Assembly (NCBI GenBank): GCA_001579985.1
Contig: LRSR01007985.1
Span: forward strand, 1-53,378
Direction of reading: 5' to 3'
DNA: 53,378 bases
Origin: Hypsibius dujardini
Lineage: Eukaryota; Tardigrada; Eutardigrada; Parachela; Hypsibiidae
The position numbers and the translations under genes were made by a program. Positions 31,601-42,200 of the stretch are shown piece by piece. The notes below the pieces were generated by a model, which was not told where the DNA came from, did no database searches, and worked only from the letters and a program-made list of their open reading frames with translations. Within the stretch, counting starts at the first letter, position 1; each line of letters starts with the position of its first letter.

Positions 31601-34009
31601 TAGTAATATCAATTTTTCTCTTTTTTCAGTCTTCTCAAACATACTTTAGAACAATTTCGAAGGCGCTTTGTTACGCAATATGGAACCGTATTTCATATAG
31701 CAAATGTAATCGTTATCGATTGTAACCGTATTTCGGATAGTGCTTTTCGGGAGGGACAGTTTTCAGTTTCGTTTCTCACTCGACCCTGGAGACAGTGGAT
31801 AGGCATTATTCTAGAAACTATTGTTCAAATTTGCGCAAAAAGTATTTGTTTCTCTCTTAATTGAACGGAAGACTTCGGAACAAAAATACTTTTGACACTA
31901 AACAGTGTCTGATCTGATACCTGGACGTTAACGGGTTTTTCTACTGCAGGGCTTTTGTGCCGTTTTTGTCACTGCCGCTTTCGCTTTCGGCGGCGCGGAA
32001 ATGGTCGGTTTGGCAGCGGCCGAGTCCGCCGAACCGAGGAAGACTCTCCCGAAAGCGACGAAACAGGTCTTCTGGCGCATCACGCTCTTCTACCTAGTGA
32101 CACTATTGTTGATCGGCTTCATCGTCCCCTACACCGACCCTCGGCTCCTGGGCGCCAGCGCAACCGCCAACGTCACCGCGTCGCCCTTCGTCATTGCCAT
32201 CGACAATGCCGGTATTAAGATCCTCCCTTCCATCTTTAACGGAGTGATCCTCGTGTCGGTGCTGTCGGTCGGAAATTCCGCAGTCTACGGGGCCTCACGA
32301 ACGCTCTGCGCGCTGGCCCAGCAAGGCCAAGCTCCGCAGATTCTCGGGTAAATCTCACTGTGACCTCTGCTTGATTTTTATTTCTTTTGTGTTTTTTATC
32401 GCAATTTGATTGAGTTGGATTGTGGTTAAATATTTTTGATTTTATGAGAATTTGCTTATTTGAGAAACTTACGGAGACCCGCTCGTTTTTGGCGCATTTT
32501 GGCTGGCACTGAATTTTTTATTTGCATTTATTTGGAAAAAAAATTCAGCTGGAAACAATGGGAAATTAGTCAAATTTCAACTAGATGTTTGTGATAAAAT
32601 CACTAAATAGTAATACCATAAATTGCTGGCCGTAAAGGCAAAATAAGTCTAAGCTCCAATAAACTTAAAAAAATCGTCATCATAAAAAATTTCATAATTT
32701 CATATCATTTTATTTTTGGAAACCTAATTGTTTCGCAATCTTGGGGAGTGAAAACTCCCTAGATTCGGACATTGATGGAACAAATGGTGTGGCCATAACC
32801 ATGAGAGTGAAGATAATAGTGGGCGTTTTGGTTTTTCACTCTACACGCGCCCGAGCAATGTTCAATATATAGGGTTTACATTTTTTTGTGATGAGGAAGC
32901 AGTAAGGATTCTAAAAAGATTAATCCGCATTTTATCTCGAATTAGAGGACTTTGGTCAACATAAGAAAATAGAAGAGGGGAGGGGGACTTGTAGCCTAAG
33001 CCCAGCAAAAAAGGTTGTTCAAAGGTTGATGAGCGGAGCTATTTGCACCCCCGCTGAAAAAGGGGTGATAATAATATAAGGGGGACTATACCGTGGTCTG
33101 CATGAAAACTGCGAAAAAAAACCCGAAAAAACAAAAAATTAGAAACTAAGAAAATCTAATTTAACAAAAAGCGAACACAAAACAAGTTAAAAACACATCC
33201 TTTTAATATATCCTGAAATTTTATTTTTACGTGTTTTTTACTTTTAGTTTTTTCAGTTTTTGTAATTTGTCCTATTTTAGTATTTCCGCGTTTTCACTTT
33301 TCGTAAAATTGGATTTTCGTGGTTTTCCCTTTGTTGTTTTTCCTTTTTTTCGTAGTTTTCATGTAGGCCCTGCCCTATACCGTAGGTGTAACCGTAAAAT
33401 TTTGTGTCTATTCCTAGGTATATTGATCGGGAAGGCCGACCGTTGGTCTCCATCATCATCTCCCTTCTTTTCGGCGGGATTGCTTACATCAACGGCCTCG
33501 CCTCATCCGACGCCATCTTCAATTGGCTCCTCGCCATCTCCGGCCTCTCCACCGTCTTCACTTGGGGCTCCATCTGCTGGGCTCACCTCCGTTTTCGCGG
33601 GGCCTGGAAGGCGCAAGGCCACACCCTCAACGAATTACCATTCCAAGCGGCCTTTGGGGTCCTCGGCTCCTGGTGGGGACTCATCTTCAACGGACTGGTC
33701 CTTTTGGCGCAATTTTACATTTCCATCTGGGCGATCAGTGGCCCACCCTCGGCGGACACCTTTTTTCAGGCCTACCTGGCCTTTCCCATTACTATCCTGT
33801 CGTATGTGGTGTGGAAGGTGTATAAGAAGACGCCGTTTATGGTGACGCACGGCGGCAGCGCCACCGGGACGTCGCTGTTGGACACGGAGACGATGGATCT
33901 GGACACCGGGAGGCGGGACCTGGACCTGGCGACGATTCTGGTGGAGGAACGCGCAGCGTATGCCGCGCTTCCGGCGTGGATCAAGTTTTATAGATCTTTC
34001 TGCGGTTGA
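28607..34009 (+). CDS. Fungal-type (YAT family) amino-acid permease
   Basis: Imports amino acids across a membrane, probably with protons; substrate not predictable. Exons: 28607-28663, 28914-29093, 30331-30861, 31950-32347, 33418-34009; phases join to 585 aa, the usual fungal length. The hydrophilic N-terminus carries a PPPPY WW-binding motif. The core begins [20 protein letters not shown] across an exon junction, then [63 protein letters not shown] and IDREGRPL, and [21 protein letters not shown], all diagnostic of fungal general amino-acid permeases and unlike animal SLC7 carriers. About twelve membrane helices are expected. Four introns, two over 1 kb and holding repeats shared with the rest of the window, show it is resident and not contamination. 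Exons are clearly more GC-rich than the introns. Transfer from a fungus is the likeliest origin. Confidence 0.92.
29662..29813 (+). repeat. Dispersed repeat R1, copy 2
   Basis: Second copy of the element at 10-165, lying inside the second intron of the permease gene in the same orientation. Its presence ties this gene to the host genome. Confidence 0.8.
30005..30275. repeat. Degenerate AACTA/CTAAA tract
   Basis: A stretch dominated by overlapping AACTAAACTAAA and ACTAAAACT words grading into a degenerate AT-rich mixture, in permease intron 2. Similar tracts lie at 34555-34790, 40030-40465, 42690-42900, 44195-44430 and 45070-45365 (opposite strand). Confidence 0.8.
32865..33060 (-). repeat. 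Dispersed repeat R3, inverted copy
   Basis: Reverse-complement relative of 27530-27640 and 6925-7030, within permease intron 4. Shared words on this strand are TTTTTGTGATGAGGAA, AATCCGCATTTTATC, TTGGTCAA and GAAAATAGAA. Confidence 0.6.
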
Positions 34010-34050
34010 TGGAATTTTTATGACAAGCTCGAAATTTTAATCCAATATTA

Positions 34051-34494
34051 ATAGGATGGTTCAGAGAGCGATTTATTTCGGCTGGCTGATTGAGATCAAA
34101 ACAAAACCAGCCAATCCCAGCGATTCCGTCAGTTTATGCTTCGGGTGTGAAAATAACACGCAATTTTTTACTAAACCAGCGGAATTTGTTCTAATGACGC
34201 CACACATGATTAAAATCAAGGATTCGGAAAATCTTGCTACGGGGCTCTTCGCGCTCGTAAGCTTCTTAAATTTTAAGTGTCTCCACATTGACATAACAGA
34301 ATAGAAAAAAAAGATTAAAACTTAGAGGAAAGGAGGCAGTTATTTTTATCTCGAGACAGTTTAGATGGATTTTAAAGACTGAATTTGTGCTAGCTGATTG
34401 AAATTCTGGCGGAAATTTTTCCGCCCATCAGAACAATTCCGCTGGAAATTTCAATCAGCTAGCCAAAAATGAATCGTACTCTGAAACATTCTAT
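34051..34494. mobile_element. TA-flanked MITE, 444 bp
   Basis: Inverted ends of about 45 bases: ATAGGATGGTTCAGAGAGCG, then GCTGGCTGATTGA at the left, and the inverse with a few changes at the right (TCAATCAGCTAGCC, then TACTCTGAAACATTCTAT). Both ends are flanked by TA, as for Tc1/mariner-type insertion. A second hairpin (about 34388-34465) lies within the right part. Open frames inside are short and not transposase-like. Confidence 0.75.
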
Positions 34495-34499
34495 TACTG

Positions 34500-36952
34500 C
34501 AACTAAAAATATAAATTTCTTACTAAAAGAACTTTCATTGCTGATATTAGATTCAAGGATGGCAAAAAAAAACTAAAATTGCTCAACTACTCAGTTTATC
34601 AATCAAGTAATTTTTAATTGACTAAAAAAACAAGGGCTTGTTATTTTAACCATTTCGGTGACTAAAATGTTATCATAGTTATAGCCGAAATTAGTTGACT
34701 CATTTTAGTTTTACTCACTCAAAACTCCGTTTAGCTTAGTTTTTTGTTAATTAAAAAAATTTTAGATTTTTTTTAGATATTTTTGGTCCAGCCGATTCGG
34801 CTTCATAGAAAGTTACTCGGCAAGACAATACAATAACTACGCTTGGCATTTACTTACAAATCTGTCTCGTATTAATTGAATCGTCCGCCCACTACGTTCA
34901 AAGTCTTGTCGCGGGCTCTGTTCGTATAGACATTTCTCGCGGGCTCTTTCTCACACACAGAACAGATCGCGGCGGTAGGCGTTGATGGATCGGTGCGGTT
35001 TACACGATAAGAAACAAGGTTAAAGGCAAGCTAAACTATACTGTCTTGACCATTAAACATCCCCACTGCTGTCTGTGTGTATCAAGAAAGGCATAGCGGC
35101 TTAATACAGCGCGGAAATTTTTAAGGCCGTCGGCAATATAAATAGGCAATTTATTCGCATGAAGGCGGTTAATTATAGGCAAGTGCCGACCAATACATGT
35201 CAGCCGATCTCGTCGAGTTAGACGGATGGCCCGTGGTCTTTGATTACGAGCACCGCGCAAACCGACACGCACTTATCTCAAGCTGTTCTTTTGTATTGTT
35301 GTTAGCTGCATTTTCTACGCGGAGAAAATGCTGGCCTTTCTCGGCGCACGAACTAATGCGGTTCATTCAAATTGTCTGCAGCAATTAATAAATTAATTGA
35401 ACATTCATGACGTGCGAGGCCTCGATCTACATTAATTTGCGGCCGGCATATCATGCATTTTATTCATTGCACATGATGGCTACCTATATATCGGAATGGA
35501 TTTTTGAGACAGCACTTACACAGACCCAAAAGGCGTCAGAGGTACGTGAAACTAGCTTATTTATTCAAACGGTCTGAATGCACATCTTCAGTTTTGGTGA
35601 CCACATGTTTTCATTGTATTCATAATAACGAGCTTTTCGTTTTATAAATTATACACCATGTTTTATCTGATCAAGCAATATGGTTTCTCAAGGGAAATAT
35701 CCTCCGTAAAATATTACAAAAACAATTTGGACATCGAAATTGAACATGCAAAATATTTTTCGATACATTTAAAGGCAAAACAATGTTACAGAAAAAACAC
35801 AGCGTAATATTTTCCATGTGGTTTCTGACATGCCGCAGTTGGGCCCGGTTTGAAAATTACATAGACTCAGTCAGGTATTAGGTTGTCGCGAATATCGGGC
35901 TGCTTGTCGTTAATATTAAAATATAATTAATGTGAATTCTCAAACTGAATCCTATAACCCATTATCATGTTTGGTGGGTGATTTGGATGTCAACGGTGAT
36001 GCTGAAAATAATCCGCGTTTTCGTCGGGCGGAGCTGTCGTCATTCCCGCATAACCATCGTTGGGGACTCACGGAAAACACTTGTTAATGTAACGGAAACT
36101 AAAAAACTTAGCTGCTTTTTCCCCCTTTTTTGAATTGAACTAACCCGAATTTGTTTCTATGTTTATCATATATTTTTTCATCCACAAAACATGACTCTTG
36201 AGGCAGCACTGAGGTAGGTTAATAAAGCGTGACAAAAGTTTATGTTTGATTTATTTGGTTTCAAAATTCCGATGTGATCATAAAGTCCGATGAAGCAGGA
36301 CTGAGAGAATGGCATTTCTCAGATATGGGTGCATGAGCATGAGAGTAGCATGAGAGTGGCGTTTAATGTGCAGAAATCGCTCGACAGCTATTTGACCAAC
36401 TCAAAGGTAGAGAGAGAGAGAGAGAAAGAGAGGTAGAGAAAGAGAGCGTCGGATGTTGACTCTTGTTGTTAGCGAGTCAAAGTCTCAAACTACAATGTGT
36501 TCTGCAACGCTCTGTTAGTCAAGCAAACGCCTCTATATTCCAATTGACCATTTATTTATCGAATACATTTTTCCGGTCAAAATAAATCTTCGATATTCAG
36601 AGAAAACATTTTGTACTTTGATTTTCAGTTCCCGGTTAAGCAGATAAATATTAAATCAACTTCCTGCTCTCGGTTCAACGTTATCAAACAATATCAATCC
36701 ATTTCGAACACATGGGGAAGTATTTCGCTTCAACAGGATAATCTTTGAAGCTGGAGGACAAAACTATTTTTATCTGGGTGAGCTGTAATATGTTTAAAAT
36801 AATATTTTACATCACTCATTAAGTCCAAAAATAAGGCGAGCAACTATGATGTTTACCCACTGTTGATTACTGTCGCGTTGACGTCATATCGTCGACATAC
36901 GAGTTTGCTTGGGTTGCTTTCGCATGGCTTCCTAGTGACCGTCCGCGTTTTA
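34500..36952. other. Non-coding spacer between permease and WAKE genes
   Basis: No gene is supported on either strand. The left part is a degenerate AACTA tract. The region 34850-35500 is less AT-rich and contains a duplicated TCGCGGGCTCT word (34907-34945) and several ATTAATTA-like sites. A GAGA run is at 36410-36446. It may carry regulatory DNA for the WAKE gene; that is inference. Confidence 0.5.
36410..36446. repeat. GA-rich microsatellite
   Basis: AGAGAGAGAGAGAAAGAGAGG-type run of about 37 bases, in spacer upstream of the WAKE gene. Confidence 0.9.
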
Positions 36953-37505
36953 ATTACCAGGGGGTGTAACAACCCAAGCAACCTCCCCTAGGGGCCGACC
37001 TTCAGGGGCTAAGGGCTCTGAACCTCCGGGCCCTTGCCATTTGCTCCAAAATATTATTGAAGAATGTATTTGGATATGTGAAAACAATTTTTTGCATCGT
37101 ATTTCATTTACATATCTATATTATTTATTTATTATATTATTTATTTGTATTTAGGTTATTTATTTATTTATTATATTATTTATTAATATTTAGGTTTTTT
37201 TTTGTTTTTGTTTTTTTATATTAATATTAAGGTTATTTATTTATTATATTTTTATTATTGGTGGGGTCAAACCAATTACTAAATACAGCAATATATAAAA
37301 CAAGATGGTTATAACTAAATAATTATAGCTAATACACGTCTTATTTTTACTTTCCATCATTTACTCCATCGCCAAATATATTTTTGTCTAAAATAAAAGT
37401 TTGCATTAAACGGCAATATGTATCAGGGGTATTGATCCCTGCTAGTCCCCCCCCCCTCCGGGGGGCACCCCAAGGGAGTTTCTTGGGTTGCCACCTCCTG
37501 GTAAT
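36953..37505. mobile_element. TIR element with AT-rich core, 553 bp
   Basis: The left end ATTACCAGGGGGTGTAACAA, then CCCAAGCAACCTCCC, and the right end GGGAGTTTCTTGGGTTGCCA, then CCTCCTGGTAAT are inverted relatives over about 35-40 bases. The ends are G/C-rich, while the core (about 37060-37420) is made of TATTTATTTATT-like AT-rich sequence. No coding capacity; no clear target duplication. Confidence 0.7.
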
Positions 37506-37863
37506 CTAAGCGCGTCTCTGAGTCACAGTCGAAAAGGGTGATCGTAATATTTGAACGAGCAAAAAATTACGGCAGTCCGTTAATAAAACAGCTGCGTGTA
37601 AGTCTGTCTGTCTGTGTCTCGTCGTCCGGATTAGTCGCTCGCCTTGATGGGCGGCGAACAAGCCCGTCAATGACTGAAGGGATCTTGAAATAAACTATTA
37701 CTCGTCCGCACTTAAAACTGCAACTACACTTCTCTTAATGTTCGTTGTCTGTTGCAGACCGTGAACGCGATCTCTCTGCTCGCTAATTAATATTGCTCGT
37801 CCGTGATTGCTAGGAATTATATTTATGAGGATTTATAAATTGGCGTGGGGGAGCTTTTGATTG

Positions 37864-39234
37864 ATGGAGAAACACAGACCGAACACTACATCATCATCAA
37901 CGGTGGTCGCAGACGTGAACCCGACGTCCACTTTGCAGCGGCTAAGGGAACGTGCTCGGTCGGTTGACCGCTACCTGTGAGTCTTGTGTTTTTGCCAAAT
38001 ATTTACACCTTGTGATCCATTTTTTTGTCAAAACAGACTTAATTAGTTATACTCAGACTATTTCGCATCGCTTTTTTCCCGGAATTTTACAAACGAGAAA
38101 TTAAAAACTAGCATTTGAGATTTTCATTATTAATTTACTAAAGCATTGACACATTCTTGGATCATTTTGTAATGGCAAATTAAGGAAAAAGTTCCTGATT
38201 AACGTTGAGGAAAATTTTAAGAAATAGCCACTTTGTAATTGCTTTTATCATCCATTAGACTAAATTTTCTTTACGATACGTCAATATTTTTCCGCCCAAA
38301 ACTGGCTATTTGTCTCATGCTTAATGTGAGTTTTGGGTTATAATACATTGTCGAGAAATATCGGGCAAAATCATCCTTGATAACTTAAGCTAATTCTATC
38401 AATCAAAAACAATTTTCGAAATTATGTTCCTCATAATATATTTTTAATTTTAGTAAGCTGTAAAATTAATTTATGTTTAAATGTTATAATTGTATTGAAT
38501 CTTTTACGAAGTCACTTAGATATTTCAGTAGAGTAACATGAGAGACGCTACATGTGAAACCTCTTTAGCGATTGTGTTTTAACACAAAGCATGACTATTT
38601 TTCTGGAAGATATTAAAAACAATATGAGGATTTGCAATGACATTCATTTTCGGACAAATGATCGTTCCCTGCTTAATGTAAGCGAAGGGTTGCAAGACTT
38701 AAAGACATCTCCAGTGTCTAATTTTGCAGGAGCAACCAGAGACTTAATCTCAACGGTACTCCGAAGCTTTCACGGGGAACCAGCAGCGCACGATCGAATG
38801 GTGAGACAGAGCCACCCACTCAGCCGCAGCCACCCCCGCCGTCACAGCCAACACGGAAATCTCGACCACAGCTGTCGCGAAACACCGGTCATGTCCGTCA
38901 ACCCAGTCAACGTTGGCGGTCGCCATCCATCAACAACCGCCTGCAACAAAATCTACAAAACCTCGTCAGCTATCTGTTCGAAAGGAAAAATGACGCCAAG
39001 AAGCGTGCCTTGGCGGAGCGACTGCTGTGGACTGCTCTTCGAAGAAATGAGGTCAGACAATCAGACAAACAGATAGACAGATATACATTGTAGATAAGCA
39101 GACATGCAGTGATATAGATGGGCAGACGGAATTACAGGCAGACAAATAGCTTGGCAGGCAGACAGGCAGATAGGCAGACAGGCAGACAAGCAGACAGACA
39201 GACAGGCAGACAGGCAGGCAGACAGGCAGACAAG

Positions 39235-39270
<36 letters not shown>

Positions 39271-42200
39271 TAGACAGAGAGACAGGCAGAAAGACAGACA
39301 ATGATACTTTGTTCTGTTTCCAGATTGACTTACTACGGGACATATTAAATCAACTGCAAGATCCACCTATCGATCTAAACAGAAAGAACGAGTTCGGTTG
39401 GAATTTGGTTGACGAGGCTGTGATGTTGGGCTTCAATGAAATTGCCCGCGAACTGTTTCAACGCGGCTGCAAGGAGTCCGAGGAACTACGCCAAAAATCA
39501 CAACGGCAGGAAGTGCTGAAGCGAGCGCTGCGAGGACTGGAAGCGGTCCAGGCTGCTTCGCGGATGAATGAAAATGCCAGTACACAACAGCTGGCAGCGG
39601 ATGTGGCCACGGGACCGACCTTTGCAATCGTTCAACAAATGGTCCAATTTGTCGAAAAAACTCGTAAGCGTTATTGCGCATAACAACTAAACTCAAAAGC
39701 CATCGGTCTCTTGAAAATTGTTTACCGCTAATAGTAAATGGTCTCCTTTCATATACCCTGCATGACTATAGAAACCTCCTCTTGATATTTATCTTTTTCG
39801 TACATGCTGTATGCTGTATGTTCTTGCGCCATTCGGACGTTACGTTTGATTATTCTCAAGGTCCTCCACGGAATTACCTGGAAGATGTGACTGTCCAGAC
39901 ATGGGGTGAATCCGCCGTGGCCCTGCACTACCGAAGCCGGACGGTACCGTCCGGTGTAATCTCACGTTTCCGAGGTTCGTACATTTATACATTTTGCCTC
40001 CCTCATGGAAAATAAAGATCGACAAAAGATTGGCAAAACTAAACTAAATTAGAAACACTAAACTAAAACTAAGCTAAGATAGCTAGTAATTATTTTCATG
40101 GCCGTTTCTTATAATTAGACTGAAATAAACTTAACTAAAGCTTTCTGTTACTAGAAATTAAAGTAGGAACAACTAAAGAAACTAAAATTAATCAACTAAT
40201 TATACGACCTACACTAGGCTAGATGTTAAGGTTAATAAAATAATCAAATTCAATCAAATTCAATCAAATTCAAAAGTACCTTGTAACTAATGTTCCATAA
40301 AAACTATATTTGTTTACCCTAAACTAAGCTAAACTAAATTAAACAAAACTGAACTAATTAGTTTACCTTAAACTAAATATCAACTAAACTAGTCTAAATT
40401 AATCTTAACTAAACTAAACTAAACTAAACTAAACTAAACTAAACTAAACTACCAATTACTAATTTAAATTTAAACTAATTTAAGTTTTTGCCATTCAGCA
40501 ACACCAACTCAAAACTCAATTGCGTACCCATTATTCATTATAGTGGAGTGGTCAAGGGACCCTAATTTCGAGAGCGACGTGGACTTTGAAATATTTCATG
40601 ATGTCGTCAATCCGGAGCACCTGATCGTGGAGGGACTCCTCAGTGGAGAACCATATTACTTGCGACTATCAGCGGCCAATCTCGCTGGTTTTGGGATGCC
40701 TGTGACTGCTCATCCCTCACCTGTTGTGATTACATGTGAGTCGCCTACTGTAGTTAAATAATGAGCTCGATTTTAGTTCTTACAGGTCGGAACGTGGACC
40801 CCCAAGGATTGATTCTAAGGGGGCTGGCAAAGGAATTTTTGGGGGGCGCAAAATTTTTCCGCTTACTTTTCATAAAATTATTAATAGTTCATTATTAATA
40901 ATGACTTGTAAAATTTATGTCTCCAGTAATGCTGCAGAACATTTGTTTTTGCGAAACTTAAAAGTCTTAATAACGGTGCAAAATTCCTTTTCTGTGACCT
41001 TGACTGTGAAAGCTGCGATTAAAAAAAAGGTTTTTCATGACTAGTGCACTACAGTACTACCGTTGAACTAATGTAGAATAATAATACATTAGAGACATTT
41101 TTCGCTCCCCCCCCCCTCGAAAAATTGACACATGTTAGGGATGAAAAACAGATTTTTAAAAACAGTTATTAAAAAGTAAGGGAACCCCAGAAAATCAAAC
41201 CCCCACACCGCCAAAAGTTTTAATATGAGCAGGAATTTACTTGAAAATTTTAGACGAATTGTAGGATCGCCGAATTTTAGGTTGAGTTTTGAAGAGAAAA
41301 ATATTTTTGCCCCTTTGCCCACCCCCGCAGCTCACCTCCCAGGAGTTTTGATTCCGACCTTCAAAGATGTTGAACGAGACCCTGTCCTGCAAGTACAGCT
41401 TTGATATTTTACAACATTGATTGTTTCAGCTTGGAGAGATGTTGAAGATGTGAAGAGTCCACCACTCCTGGCTGAGACACTGCCGGAACTTGAGCGTATT
41501 CTTAAAACTGTGGAGAACATGGAGCACATGATTAAAAACAGCGACAAACGAAGCACGACCTTTCGGGCTGTTCAGCGGCGACCCAGTCTGAAGGACAGTA
41601 TTAAGTCGATTATTAAAACGACTCAAGGCCGAAGCTTCTCCATGGACGATGGTGGCCTATTTCTTGGAGTAAGCACAACTACCGAGTTCGGGAATGCTTT
41701 TGAGACAAACCTTGAACCACCATTTCTCAGTCACTACTCATCCCACTGCCTCAAAGTTTTCTATTTCAACGCCTGTTCATGTGAACATCCACTAGAAGCC
41801 AAAAAAATGAAATTCAATCTACACCCGGGGAAATGCCAGGAAAAAACCAATGGCAAATCCGATCTCAATAATGGCCCAGATCACACCCTCTTTTTATCAA
41901 AAACATAATTTGTTTCGGAAAATCAAAAACCTCCACAAAATATTACACAGCAAGGCCGCGAAGAGTTTTACAATCTACCTACGAGCACATATTTTTTAGC
42001 CCATAGATGTAGAAAGAAACGGGAGTTTATATTTTCTCTTCAATGTGTACACTCTGCGCGTGGGCATGGCAAAATGTGTCTCAAAAGCATTCCCGAACCC
42101 GGTACTGTCACATTTTGCCCCGATCTATCGTTTAATTATGTTGTATCTTAAATCTGTCTTTGTTCGATAGTCGTTGATTGTGACAGAGGACAATGTCTTG

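Noticed and set aside
34056-34304. Open frames on both strands after the permease stop.
   Set aside because: They are contained in the 444-bp MITE and have no gene-like features.
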